The notes: generated from the letters alone by a model not told the origin. Positions 36,801 through 45,394 are shown, counted from the first letter of the stretch. The stretch is 64,000 nt of DNA from Akkermansia muciniphila (GCA_945898055.1 CAMDGV010000003.1:1-64000); one strand, 5' to 3'. Made by a program: numbers and translations.

Positions 36801-39349
36801 GTGGTTCGCAGATCCTAGTGGCCCGGGGCAATCGGTTGTATATCTACCGCAATGGCGCTTGGGCCTCGTCAACGAGCCCTTCAGCGAATTGGGTCTCAGT
36901 TGCCTCATCGGCTACTGGTACTCACTTGGTAGCTGCAGTTTCCAACGGTCAGATTTATTGCTCGACCGACTCCGGTTTGACTTGGACTGGGTATGCGACC
37001 GTTCAAGACTGGCAGGCGGTTACTTCCTCAGCTGATGGCACTAGGCTCGCAGCAGCGGCTTACAACGGAGCCATCTACACAACGGTCGACAACGGCAGAA
37101 ACTGGATTGCGCAGACCGTCGACGGTAGTGCAAATCGGACTTGGTCATCGATCGCATCGTCGGCCGATGGTTCCAAATTGGCAGCGACGGAAACGAACGG
37201 AAAACTCTATACCTCAACCGATGGCGGGGTGACGTGGACAGCGCGGAATTCTAACCGAGGGTGGTCGTCGGTCTCTATGTCTAGCGATGGCAAGTTCCTA
37301 GTGGCCGGTGTACTGGGTGGCGCGCTTTATTACTCGGAGGATTCGGGTGTGACTTGGACTGCCAAGGACCAGGAGCGAATCTGGGGTGGAGTTGCGATCG
37401 CTGGCGACGGCAGCAATGCTGTGGCAACGGTCAATGACGGTGGTTTATACCGCTCTATTGCCTACGATACAGAATCAACCTTAGCCGTCTTAGAAGACGA
37501 AGTGACGACCCGGCCTGGGTTTGCATCTAATCTTTCTGCCGGTCCCGCAAGTGAGGTATCCCAAGCTTTGAGTTTCGTTGTAACCACTAGTAATCCCGGC
37601 CTATTCGCCTCCGGGCCAACGATCAGTTCTACGGGTACATTGACTTTTACACCTACCCCCGAAGCCAGCGGCACAGCAGTGGTGCAAGTTTATCTCAGAG
37701 ACAACGGTGGCTCTAATTATGGTGGAACCGACCAGAGTGCTGTGAAGGTGTTTACTATAACAGTTGCTCCGGTGAACGACGTACCGGCAGTCAATTCGCA
37801 GACCGTTACGATCGACGAAGATGTTCAAAAACTTCTAACTTTGATCGGTACTGATGTAGAAGGAGCTAAGTTAACTTATACGGTAGTACGCTCGCCGGTA
37901 AAGGGGTCGCTGAGTGGTACTGGCACGAACTTAACTTATATCCCATTTGCGAATGCAAACGGAACCGACAGCTTCACCTATAAGGCTAACGACGGCGAGT
38001 TGGACTCGGCCCTCGCGACCGTATCAATTACGATCGCCGCGGTTAACGACGCGCCGGTGGTTAACGCTCTGGCGGTTGAGGCGATTGAAGACACGACTAA
38101 GCTAATCACCTTGGCGGGTACAGACGTAGAAGGGTCTGGGTTGTCTTACACCGTGGTGACCGGTCCGATCAACGGCACACTTACTGGGACGTCTCCGAAC
38201 TTGGTCTACTCTCCGAAGCCAAACGTCTTTGGTCTCGACAGTTTCACCTACAAGGCCAACGACGGTTCAGCGGACTCAGCCATCGTGACCGTATCGATTA
38301 CGATTGCGGCGGTTAACGATGCACCAATCGCTGGCAGACTGACGACTGTTGTCGTGGAAGACACAGCTAAGGCGATCACCTTGGTGGGTACAGACGTAGA
38401 AGGGTCGGTGCTGTCTTACACCGTGGTGACCGGTCCGACCAATGGCACACTGTCCGGTACATCGCCGAATCTGGTTTACTTGCCGAACCCGAATGTATCC
38501 GGGGCCGACAGCTTCACCTACAAAGTTAACGACGGCTCGGTGGACTCGGCCCTCGCGACCTCATCAATTACAATCGCGGCGGTTAATGACTCACCGGTGG
38601 CTCAAGCCCTGACGGTTGAGGCGATTGAAGACACGACTCAGGTGGTCACCTTGTCGGGTACAGATGTAGAAGGGTCAGTGTTGACTTACACCGTTGTGAC
38701 CGGTCCGACCAAGGGCACACTGTCCGGTACTCCGCCGAATCTGGTCTACTTGCCGAACCCGAATGTATCCGGGGCCGACAGCTTCACCTACAAAGCTAAT
38801 GACGGTTCAGCGGACTCGGCCCCAGCGACCGTATCAATTACAATTGCTGCGGTTAACGACTCACCGGTCGCGTTCAATGTATCGGTGAAGACAGAGCAGG
38901 GTTCCCGTACGGAATTCTCGTTGGTAGGTTCAGATCCTGATGGTTCTGAACTGACCTACGCACTGCTGACTCAACCGACGAAGGGGACCCTTTCTGGTAA
39001 CGCTCCAGACTTGATCTACACGCCGAATTCGAGTGCATCAGGGGCGGATACGTTCACTTACACGGTCAATGACGGCACTGAGACCTCTGCTGAGGCGACG
39101 GTTACTATTGAGATAGCTACAATCGAAGTGCCAATCCTGACCCTTATATCGAGTGATGGGGTGACACTGTCTTTGGAAGTGCGTGCATCGGAAGGTGCTG
39201 TAGTGACTGTTGAAGGTTCAACGGAACTTGGTATCTGGCTCGCGACGGGCAGCGAGGTAACCGGTAAAGGTATGAGCGTGCCTGTTCCGCTCTCCCTGAA
39301 GATTGATTCAAACGTGGAGGCTCGGTTCTGGCGCCTGAACATCCGGTAG
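33833..39349 (+). CDS. Giant secreted repeat protein: duplicated beta-helix-like module, propeller repeats and Ig/cadherin-like repeats
   Basis: An 1838-residue exported protein. The signal peptide is residues 1-28. Two copies of a ~438-residue module follow, each with TIDAGTVV-type strands, GGNL/IFTS, GGSNDEDSSGVMRYV and EINGWSMGGVG; this is the beta-helix-like family commonly found beside TonB receptors in Bacteroidetes and Gammaproteobacteria. A third region (about 920-1210) holds BNR/propeller repeats with SSADGTKLAA. Five ~90-residue Ig/cadherin-like repeats (about 1315-1760) each begin near VNDAPV and contain GTDSFTYKANDG. A short C-terminal beta domain ends the chain. I prefer ATG 33833 over TTG 33824. 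Probable role: surface partner of the fused receptor. Confidence 0.88.
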   Translation: MKKYCWSQGLKAIAAFMLLLVSEKASAATNHISGYLYGSHRWVATNSYILDGFTYVMNNAVLTIDAGTVVQGSAGSGSSSTAANDFGNLYVCVGGKLNAIGTPTRPIIFTSTSDDVTDPGDLTFPSRGLWGGIVIFGAARLNNAGWTTNSVSYDIYEGLPDLAVTNTTVGSPYLGQVDYVHRFGGSNDEDSSGVMRYVSVRHGGKKLTTDKEINGWSMGGVGRGTTMEYLEAYCIADDGYEFFGGCVNTKHLVSAFNDDDGFDTDQGYNGKNQFWFGIQEAGAKDSGAEQNGQPQAPDAYVTNALPLANYIVQNATMIGSGAGTTGNDALRFRRGNKATWRNSVITDFGGVRVRIDDDGESTPTVVNNIFWGFSTNSNEDYGKTYVPADKNPVENPLIRSIGRTQNGRLDPRPMAGSPVFTGALNVESDGFWSPAPFKGAFDANDNWADGWTGLAAEGFFAAKGVTTNYVSGYLYGTHTWSATNVYILNGFTYIMSNAVVNIEAGTVVKGVSGSGTSSVSANDFGCLFVVAGGKLNARGTSGNPIIFTSVSDDVTDPSDLPFPTRGLWGGIVVFGNARLNNAGWTTNSVSYDIYEGLPDLAVTNTTFGSPYAGQVDYLHRFGGSNDEDSSGVMRYVSVRHGGKKLTTDKEINGWSMGGVGRGTTMEYLEAYCIADDGYEFFGGSVNTKYLVSAFNDDDGFDTDQGYNGKNQFWFGIQEPGAKDSGSEQNGQPQAPDAYVTNGLPLANYIVQNATLIGSGAGTTGNDALRFRRGNKATWRNSVITDFGGVRVRIDDDGESTPTVANNIFWGFSTNSNEDYGKTYVPADKNPVANPLLGGISRIQNGNLDPTLTAASPAWAFGATATDGFQAVAYAGAFGSENWAQDWTALGSEGFFKLTPVTDLPTGLTGQNQAPSFTLPVTRKSAGSSLAWTKLSNNHDSWNGISLSTNGSVVAVTSSSSLVVSRDGGLTSTIEVVPGTGSFRAVAVSASGSQILVARGNRLYIYRNGAWASSTSPSANWVSVASSATGTHLVAAVSNGQIYCSTDSGLTWTGYATVQDWQAVTSSADGTRLAAAAYNGAIYTTVDNGRNWIAQTVDGSANRTWSSIASSADGSKLAATETNGKLYTSTDGGVTWTARNSNRGWSSVSMSSDGKFLVAGVLGGALYYSEDSGVTWTAKDQERIWGGVAIAGDGSNAVATVNDGGLYRSIAYDTESTLAVLEDEVTTRPGFASNLSAGPASEVSQALSFVVTTSNPGLFASGPTISSTGTLTFTPTPEASGTAVVQVYLRDNGGSNYGGTDQSAVKVFTITVAPVNDVPAVNSQTVTIDEDVQKLLTLIGTDVEGAKLTYTVVRSPVKGSLSGTGTNLTYIPFANANGTDSFTYKANDGELDSALATVSITIAAVNDAPVVNALAVEAIEDTTKLITLAGTDVEGSGLSYTVVTGPINGTLTGTSPNLVYSPKPNVFGLDSFTYKANDGSADSAIVTVSITIAAVNDAPIAGRLTTVVVEDTAKAITLVGTDVEGSVLSYTVVTGPTNGTLSGTSPNLVYLPNPNVSGADSFTYKVNDGSVDSALATSSITIAAVNDSPVAQALTVEAIEDTTQVVTLSGTDVEGSVLTYTVVTGPTKGTLSGTPPNLVYLPNPNVSGADSFTYKANDGSADSAPATVSITIAAVNDSPVAFNVSVKTEQGSRTEFSLVGSDPDGSELTYALLTQPTKGTLSGNAPDLIYTPNSSASGADTFTYTVNDGTETSAEATVTIEIATIEVPILTLISSDGVTLSLEVRASEGAVVTVEGSTELGIWLATGSEVTGKGMSVPVPLSLKIDSNVEARFWRLNIR
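33929..36327 (+). repeat. 1314-base in-gene tandem duplication with a homogenised 3' part
   Basis: Copy 1 starts near 33929 and copy 2 near 35243, a constant offset of 1314 bases (438 codons). The first ~320 bases of each copy are clearly diverged, whereas 34251-35013 and 35565-36327 are almost identical at the DNA level, including third codon positions. This indicates either a recent partial duplication or gene conversion limited to that block. Confidence 0.85.
37763..39112 (+). repeat. Five tandem 270-base repeats encoding Ig/cadherin-like units
   Basis: Units of 270 bases (90 codons) start near 37763, 38033, 38303, 38573 and 38843, each beginning with a segment encoding (A)AVNDAPV or a close variant. 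Units 3 and 4 are the most alike in DNA. The period is exact, so unequal crossing-over can change copy number. Confidence 0.85.
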
Positions 39350-39362
39350 TCTAGATCTTCGA

Positions 39363-39429
39363 CCGTTCAGCAAGTGCTGAACGGCTCAATTCAAGCGCGT
39401 TCGGAAGGGAAACCTCCGGACGCGTTTTT
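39363..39429 (+). terminator. Tandem hairpins with T-run after the giant gene
   Basis: Two hairpins in series 14 bases downstream of the stop codon. The first is a perfect 10-bp stem, CCGTTCAGCA with TGCTGAACGG around a 2-base gap (39363-39384). The second is a GC-rich stem of about 11 bp closed by a GAAA loop (39395-39424) followed by TTTTT (39425-39429), a standard intrinsic terminator. Confidence 0.75.
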
Positions 39430-39677
39430 GTATTCTAACCAACGCCCTGGACGCGTCGGCCCAGGAGGCGAATCTGCTCGCGTTAGAAAGTTGGAGACTG
39501 AACGGTCGGAAGAGGCCGAATTGGGAGGTGACAGGGTTAAGTCGATTGCGGGTATTTATCGCAAAAGAGTGGGTTCGCTGGAGGCCTTTTGAGGACTGCT
39601 AACCGCTTTCTGAATCGGTGGTGAGCGATTGAGAGTGCCCACCTTCTATGAGAGTCAAAGAGGCTTGTGAGATCGCT

Positions 39678-40193
39678 TCAGCGCCCTTGCCATTGTTGAT
39701 TCCGAGCTTTGAGGCGTTCTGCACTCGGCTTCGTTTCGGCCCTGACAATTAAGTTTGTTCCAGAGGTCCAAGGGATCTCGGTGAAGTCAACTGACAGAGT
39801 GCGAGTCACCATCTCCAAAGCATGGCCGAAAGCATTAATGGAAATGGTGCCTGGCAGTTGCGTGGTATCGAGGAAAACGATCGGACCGAAGGGCGTAACA
39901 TTGGTGTCTGGCCGACTATAGATCCAAGTGATTGGACCATTGGTCACCCGCGGTGCGGACTCGCCAGGAAAGTTAATTGAGAGTGGGCCAGCGGATAAAA
40001 TTCGAGGATGCTCGATCCGCAACTGCGGGGTCCCATCTTTGAGCGTGTCAAAAGTAAGATGCCACGCTCCGCTCCGAACGCGGTAGGCTTGGCATCCCCC
40101 GTAGATGGTCACGTAGAGAAACAGGGTGGCTAAGAAAACGCCAAAAAAGCGGCGGAGCGTTTTTTCCGCCTCGGGTGAAAGATCAGAGTTCAA
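39678..40193 (-). CDS. Single-pass membrane protein of unknown function
   Basis: A 171-residue protein with one transmembrane segment near residues 15-37 (FFGVFLATLFLYVTIYGG) and a periplasmic beta-rich domain. No motif I recognise. It lies on the same strand as, and 65 bases downstream of, the aldehyde dehydrogenase gene and may be co-transcribed. The ATG at 40193 gives a sensible short cytoplasmic N-terminus. Confidence 0.65.
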   Translation of the reverse strand: MNSDLSPEAEKTLRRFFGVFLATLFLYVTIYGGCQAYRVRSGAWHLTFDTLKDGTPQLRIEHPRILSAGPLSINFPGESAPRVTNGPITWIYSRPDTNVTPFGPIVFLDTTQLPGTISINAFGHALEMVTRTLSVDFTEIPWTSGTNLIVRAETKPSAERLKARNQQWQGR

Positions 40194-40257
40194 TGGGGAA
40201 GAGGATCTGAGGAGCGATTCGGTTCAAGATGAGAGAGCGGGCCAGTCTGGTTAAAGA

Positions 40258-41694
40258 TCACCAAGCCCGTTCGATGGATCGGCGTTGCCAGAGAAACTCA
40301 AACATATTGCCTTCATGGGGTTGATCCCACGAAATCTTCATCGTGGATACCGGCCCAATATTTAGGCGGTCGATTTCTGTAGAGGCTTCTAATTGGGCGA
40401 TGAAAGCTGGGTCTTTGGTAATTGCGGAGCAGGCAAGAGTGTAGCCGATGCTGCGGACCATTTCCGATTGTGGCACTTGAACAACACTCGCGTAGGGGCA
40501 AAGAAATTCGCGATTAGAAAGCGGGTGCTGAAAAGAATCACAACGGATGATGGTGGGCTTCAAAAAGACTCCTAGATCCCCGGTAATTTTTCGTGGGCCT
40601 GTCCGATATTTTGCAGTCACATCCTCTGCGCCAGGCACATTGAGACCGTCTTCGAGTTGACTATCGATATAGTCGGCCATCTTAGGATTGGCGAATCCGG
40701 ACAATCGAGCCTCTGGATCGTCGGGTGCCGTGGGAACAAGTGCGCCCAGACGTTGAGCAAGAGCGTCGGCAATTTCTGCGGCGTATTTGGGGACAATCAC
40801 GGCACTCGCATTGATGCAGGAGCGGCCTCCGTTGTCAGAGATACTGGCCACCATTACCTCGATAAAATCAGGCCAATTCTCGATCTGATCGTCGCCAATC
40901 AGGAACTTACTCCAACCGGGTCCGTGAACTTGGATACCTGGGTTCGAGGCATATTGTTGGGTAGTCGATTTGTCGCCGAAAATCAGGGCGCGACCGCAGG
41001 TATTGAGGATGGTAGCGGCTCCCTCGTGATCAGTGGGGTAGAAGCCGAAAGCTTCGGATGGAACCCCAGCCGCGATAAAAGCTTGGATCAGGCGGAAAGG
41101 TGTCCACGGTTCTTCCTTGCCCGGTTTAATAATCACCGGCGTCTTTAGTGAAATGGCTGGAACCCAGAGTGAATTCACGGCTGGGGAATTGCTAGGCATC
41201 ACCAATCCAAGGGCGTGAGCCGTGGGAAAAAAAGACAACTTGGTTCCAAACTGTTCGCCGTAACCACGATCTAAGATGCTTAAATCCAGTCCACGGGACA
41301 GGCCGTTCAGGATTTCCGTCATGTGGGTTAAGGCGTAGTGTATCTTTACCATATTACGCCGCACCATCACGTAAGGTAGTCCACTGGTAGTGCTCAAGGT
41401 ATGGACATACTCTTCGGCACTCTGGGTATGCCCACGGTCGCCGAGGGGTAGAGTTCCTTTGAAAAATAAATCACCCGCCTTAGCACTGATCTCCATTAAC
41501 TCCGAAACTGTAAACCGATTCAGAGCAGCACGGGCCTGACCTAACTTTTGAAGGTCCTTGCGGACGATCCCTGCATTGACCGTCGACATCACCGCTCGCA
41601 CCTCACCTGTGCGATAGTCTTTCACCTCACTTTGTTCCAGTGAAGCGTAACTGCGACCAAGACGTAAGACGGGAAGATGGGGTATTTGGCTCAT
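40258..41694 (-). CDS. Divergent aldehyde dehydrogenase-family protein
   Basis: A 478-residue cytoplasmic NAD(P)-type dehydrogenase of the ALDH superfamily. Recognisable parts are the nucleotide-binding core VMPSNSPAVNSLWVPAISLKTPVIIKPG-like segment (about 165-192) and the nucleophile Cys293 in NGGRSCINAS. The usual general-base Glu in ELGG is replaced by HGPG near residue 257. Loss of this Glu is typical of CoA-acylating or acyl-reductase members of the superfamily, so an acyl-CoA or acyl-phosphate substrate is possible. I use ATG 41694; the frame is open to 41769 but that extension does not look like the family. The substrate is unknown. Confidence 0.85.
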   Translation of the reverse strand: MSQIPHLPVLRLGRSYASLEQSEVKDYRTGEVRAVMSTVNAGIVRKDLQKLGQARAALNRFTVSELMEISAKAGDLFFKGTLPLGDRGHTQSAEEYVHTLSTTSGLPYVMVRRNMVKIHYALTHMTEILNGLSRGLDLSILDRGYGEQFGTKLSFFPTAHALGLVMPSNSPAVNSLWVPAISLKTPVIIKPGKEEPWTPFRLIQAFIAAGVPSEAFGFYPTDHEGAATILNTCGRALIFGDKSTTQQYASNPGIQVHGPGWSKFLIGDDQIENWPDFIEVMVASISDNGGRSCINASAVIVPKYAAEIADALAQRLGALVPTAPDDPEARLSGFANPKMADYIDSQLEDGLNVPGAEDVTAKYRTGPRKITGDLGVFLKPTIIRCDSFQHPLSNREFLCPYASVVQVPQSEMVRSIGYTLACSAITKDPAFIAQLEASTEIDRLNIGPVSTMKISWDQPHEGNMFEFLWQRRSIERAW

Positions 41695-41851
41695 GCAAAA
41701 ATAACGTTCGGAGAGAAACTGGAGCGTTTGGTCGGAATTGGCAAACGGAGGTTTTCGAACAGAGACCACGACCTTCTTTCGATCAGGATACTTTTTGCAT
41801 CGGCTGATCGACTCAAGGCCCCTTTGGCAGTAACTTCGTTGATTAAGTTAA

Positions 41852-43144
41852 ATGAGTGCCAGTCCAGAACCCATCGAACTTCTCGCCACAGTTCTGTTCA
41901 CGCTTGCCGTGCTACATACCTTTTGTGTGAAGCAATTTGCTCAGTGGGCCCATCGGTATCCCTCGGGATCTTTGGCGGAGAACCTCCTGCATTTTCTGGC
42001 TGAGACAGAAGTGGTCTTTGGACTTTGGGCCGCCGCTCTTTTTCTAGGTATTGCAGCACTAAAAGGATCAGTTCAAACGGCAATTGACTACATTAACAGC
42101 CTCGATTTTACCGAGCCCAAATTTGTCTTTGTTATCATGGTTGTGGCGGCAACCCGTCCGGTGGTCCGATTAGCTGAGACATTGATTTCCTTGGTCGCAC
42201 GACTCCTGCCGATGCAAGAGAGCGTCGCCTTTTATCTGGCTGCTCTTTCCTTAGGCCCCTTGCTCGGATCGTTGATTACCGAACCGGCAGCGATGACTCT
42301 CTTAGCAATTCTTCTCAAACGACGGTATTTTGATCGAGCGATTAGTCAACGCCTTGCCTATGCGACCCTTGGCCTCCTTTTTGTGAATGTTTCCATCGGT
42401 GGAACATTAACTAATTTTGCGGCTCCGCCGGTACTGATGGTGGCGAGCAAATGGAAGTGGGATGCGATCTACATGTTGACTCACTTTGGGTGGAAAGCCG
42501 CTGCGAGTTGTGTCTGTTCCACGGTGCTGGTCTGTGTCGTCTTTCGGCGTGAACTGAATGCTTTAGAACATCAACCGGCACGAAATCAACTGATCCCCTC
42601 TTGGCTGACGGGTCTTCATCTCGTCTTTTTAGCTTTGGTGGTTAGCTTCGCCCATCACGCAGATGTTTTTTTTGGGGTTTTTATGATCTTTCTCGGATTA
42701 ACCACGGCCACTCGTGAGTATCAAGATGGGCTAAAATTCCGCGAAGGTTTGTTGGTCGGCTTCTTTCTGGCGGGCCTTGTCACGCTGGGTTCCCTTCAAG
42801 CGTATTGGTTAAAGCCTCTGATTCAAAGTATGGGGGGCTCGGCTCTTTATTTCGGCGCAACAGGATTAACTGCCATCACTGATAACGCGGCCCTGACCTA
42901 TCTGGGTTCCTTGGTCGAGGGTATTTCGGAGGATTTAAAATATGCACTAGTCGCGGGCGCAGTGACCGGTGGCGGGTTGACCGTCATTGCGAATGCTCCC
43001 AATCCAGCGGGTGCTGGTATACTCCAGTCTTCAAAGGTGTTTGGTACTGAAGGAATTAGCCCGATTGGGCTCTTTCTGGGGGCCCTGTTTCCGACTGTTG
43101 TCGCTATCTTCTTTTTCTGGTTTTTCCATTCGGTACCGACCTGA
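41852..43144 (+). CDS. Putative Na+/H+ antiporter (PF07399-type)
   Basis: A 430-residue inner-membrane protein with about 11 hydrophobic helices, matching the 'putative Na+/H+ antiporter' family (Na_H_antiport_3) with its ordered motifs SLGPLLGSLITEPAAMTL, NVSIGGTLTNFAAPPVLMV, GATGLTAITDNAALTYLGSL and GGGLTVIANAPNPAGAGIL. The Asp/Asn of ITDNAALT and NAPNPAG lie in the discontinuous helices where the ions are expected to pass. It stands alone, divergent from the aldehyde dehydrogenase gene with 157 bases between. Ion specificity is not readable. Confidence 0.88.
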   Translation: MSASPEPIELLATVLFTLAVLHTFCVKQFAQWAHRYPSGSLAENLLHFLAETEVVFGLWAAALFLGIAALKGSVQTAIDYINSLDFTEPKFVFVIMVVAATRPVVRLAETLISLVARLLPMQESVAFYLAALSLGPLLGSLITEPAAMTLLAILLKRRYFDRAISQRLAYATLGLLFVNVSIGGTLTNFAAPPVLMVASKWKWDAIYMLTHFGWKAAASCVCSTVLVCVVFRRELNALEHQPARNQLIPSWLTGLHLVFLALVVSFAHHADVFFGVFMIFLGLTTATREYQDGLKFREGLLVGFFLAGLVTLGSLQAYWLKPLIQSMGGSALYFGATGLTAITDNAALTYLGSLVEGISEDLKYALVAGAVTGGGLTVIANAPNPAGAGILQSSKVFGTEGISPIGLFLGALFPTVVAIFFFWFFHSVPT

Positions 43145-43372
43145 GTTGGAAGTGGATCCAGTGAGGGCTCTAATATCACGTTCCAAGATTTCTCTCTTTC
43201 TGTTCCAGCCATTGGCCGCAAAGAAAACGCCCTGAGACACCTCACGGGACTCGCCTACAGTTTCTGATCCTACATTTGCACTCATCCAAGTCTTTTATCA
43301 AAAAGACCCACGGCATCCGCAGGTGGTTAAACTAAGCAATTAAAATCCGTTCTCCGCTTCTAAAATTCAAAA

Positions 43373-44254
43373 TTAATAAATCGCAAATTGATTCGCCGCA
43401 GACTTCTGTCTGGCAATCGCTCTCAAGGCATTCTCGACTTCATTGATTGCCTCGTCGGTAGTGGAGGTTCCTGCGGTCAAGCCAAGCGTCTCGCCTAATT
43501 CAAACCAACTCGGCTGAAGATCCGCGACGGCTTGAATGTGGTGCACACGCGGGCAGTGCTTTCGGCAAGTGGTGACGAGTTCTCTGGTGTTATTGCTGTG
43601 CAACCCACCAATCACAATCACCACACTACACTCACTCGCAAGGGTCTCAGCAGCCTGCTGACGAAGTTTGGTCGGCTGACAGACCGTGTCCCGAAACCGA
43701 ATCTCGCTTTGAGGAAACCGACTTCGAATTCTCGCCACTAAATGACGGACCTTTTCAATAGGTTGAGTGGTCTGCGAAACAATACCCAACCGCGGGTATT
43801 CGCCTAAATGATCGACCTCTGCCTCGGTTAAAACTACGTCGCAGACCTCGAGATCTTCAGTCATACCGCGGACCTCAATGTGCTGGCGTTGACCAATAAT
43901 TACCGGATGGAACCCTTCTAAAACTAACTTCTTGAGGGCGGCATGGGCAACCTGCACGAGTGGACAAGTCGCCTCCAATACGGTGCGCCCTGTCGCCCGT
44001 GCAGCGTTGATCCGCACCTCCGATGCGCCGTGGGCGGTGATCAATAGGGTCGGCGTGGCGACTTGGTTTAGATCCGTCGCAAACTGGACGCCGCGCTCGC
44101 GGAGATGGCTCAAGACTCGTTCATTGTGGACCAGTTCCCCCAGAATAGTCACCGGACCGGCCTCTGCTTGCCGTGTCGCTAGACTAATGGCGTCTCGGAC
44201 CCCAAAACACATACCGAGGTGTTCTGCCCGTAAAATCTTTATCGACTCATTCAT
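43373..44254 (-). CDS. ispH: 4-hydroxy-3-methylbut-2-enyl diphosphate reductase
   Basis: The last enzyme of the MEP pathway makes IPP and DMAPP in the cytoplasm using a [4Fe-4S] cluster. The cluster cysteines are Cys16 in GMCFGVRDA, Cys97 in ATCPLV and Cys192 in DTVCQPT. Substrate-side residues His43 in LVHNERV, His125 and Glu127 in RQHIEVRG, and GGLHSNNT with Ser/Asn are present. At 293 residues it has normal length. The start at 44254 begins MNESIKILRAEH, a usual N-terminus. The gene is alone; a winged-helix regulator lies 53 bases away on the same strand. Confidence 0.96.
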   Translation of the reverse strand: MNESIKILRAEHLGMCFGVRDAISLATRQAEAGPVTILGELVHNERVLSHLRERGVQFATDLNQVATPTLLITAHGASEVRINAARATGRTVLEATCPLVQVAHAALKKLVLEGFHPVIIGQRQHIEVRGMTEDLEVCDVVLTEAEVDHLGEYPRLGIVSQTTQPIEKVRHLVARIRSRFPQSEIRFRDTVCQPTKLRQQAAETLASECSVVIVIGGLHSNNTRELVTTCRKHCPRVHHIQAVADLQPSWFELGETLGLTAGTSTTDEAINEVENALRAIARQKSAANQFAIY

Positions 44255-44307
44255 TAGCTTTGCATGCCAAAGTATTAAATTTCATCTGTGGTTAAATTTT
44301 CAACAAA

Positions 44308-44616
44308 TCACAGTATTTTGTTCTGACGAACAATCTGTTCAAGGAGGTCGATATAGGCGGCGAAAGCGGACCGGCCTGACCCTGTCAGACAACAAGTGGT
44401 AAGGCGTCGTTTATTGTGAAACGATTTCGTCACGGCGACATAGCCCGCTTCCTGCAAGCTACGGATATGGGTGGTGAGATTCCCATCGGTCATCGCCAAG
44501 GTGTCGCGTAGTTCCGTAAATGAGATATCCACTGAGGCGGCTAACATCGACATTATCCCCAGACGCCCCTTCTCGTGGATCACCCGATCTAGATTCAGAA
44601 AAGGCTCTGTATTCAC
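44308..44616 (-). CDS. Winged-helix transcriptional regulator
   Basis: A 102-residue protein of the small ArsR/MarR-like winged-helix type ('winged helix DNA-binding' / HTH_34), with LNLDRVIHEKGRLGIMSML, the recognition helix MTDGNLTTHIRSLQEAGYV and a wing SFHNKRRLTTCCLT. It has no sensor domain. Its start overlaps the upstream membrane-protein gene by 4 bases, so the pair is translationally coupled; such pairs (regulator plus multi-pass protein) are common in PVC bacteria. It probably represses its own operon. Confidence 0.85.
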   Translation of the reverse strand: MNTEPFLNLDRVIHEKGRLGIMSMLAASVDISFTELRDTLAMTDGNLTTHIRSLQEAGYVAVTKSFHNKRRLTTCCLTGSGRSAFAAYIDLLEQIVRQNKIL

Positions 44617-45233
44617 GGCGACGGGATCCGTTCAGTTAAACGTAGGTAGAAAGCGTAGGCTAAGTGAACGACCCCGAAAATCCCCCCCATCCAGAGACAG
44701 GCTCCCCGTCCACTTAGTTCAGGTAAAATGCCTCCACAGCGAGCTAAAGTGAGGCTAATACCTAATATAATCAGCCCCCAAGAAAAAAGGCGGACGCCCC
44801 GCTGCATAAAGAACGCCGCTGAATTAAGGGCTATGCCATAGAGAACCGTCCACGCCCCAACGAGACATCCAAGATCGAGAATTTCCGGCTTCAAAATTCC
44901 AGCGATTGCTAGCGCAATGCCTGCTAAAAAGCCGGGCAGGGCAGACTCGCCAATCCGGCGGGTTGGGGCGGTCCAAAAAGGTTCCGCGGCCCCGACCGCC
45001 TGCTTGCGGATAATCCACATCGACCCAGCCAAAGCGATGAGTGCCGCACCAAACCACAAAAAAATGAATCCAACGGAATCGAACCCGCCTTTCAACCACC
45101 CCAGAAGACCCGTGGTCAGTCCAACCCCACCCGACACTAACATCGTGGGAGCCAGCGCGCGTCGATAAACAGCGGTACGCTCCATAAGAACACGAATCGT
45201 CTGCAAGTTTTCTGATGCCCAATTCGAATCCAT
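44613..45233 (-). CDS. Multi-pass membrane protein coupled to a winged-helix regulator
   Basis: A 206-residue protein with about six transmembrane segments (for example around residues 28-45, 52-72, 98-116, 122-140, 145-165 and 180-198) and short loops. I recognise no domain name. Its stop overlaps the ATG of the regulator gene by 4 bases (44613-44616). The pairing suggests it is the regulator's target or sensor. Confidence 0.8.
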   Translation of the reverse strand: MDSNWASENLQTIRVLMERTAVYRRALAPTMLVSGGVGLTTGLLGWLKGGFDSVGFIFLWFGAALIALAGSMWIIRKQAVGAAEPFWTAPTRRIGESALPGFLAGIALAIAGILKPEILDLGCLVGAWTVLYGIALNSAAFFMQRGVRLFSWGLIILGISLTLARCGGILPELSGRGACLWMGGIFGVVHLAYAFYLRLTERIPSP

Positions 45234-45394
45234 GACCTAGACTTTGAAATACAAAGTCAGGGAAGTCAAGAGAAGCAGTTGTCCTTTAATTGACCGCTCG
45301 TTCGGACCCGGGTTGTTGCCGAAACGATCCTGAATTCGGCGGCGGCACTCCCCCAACTCGACGTCTTCTGTCACCCTTGTTCAACCAGTTTTTG

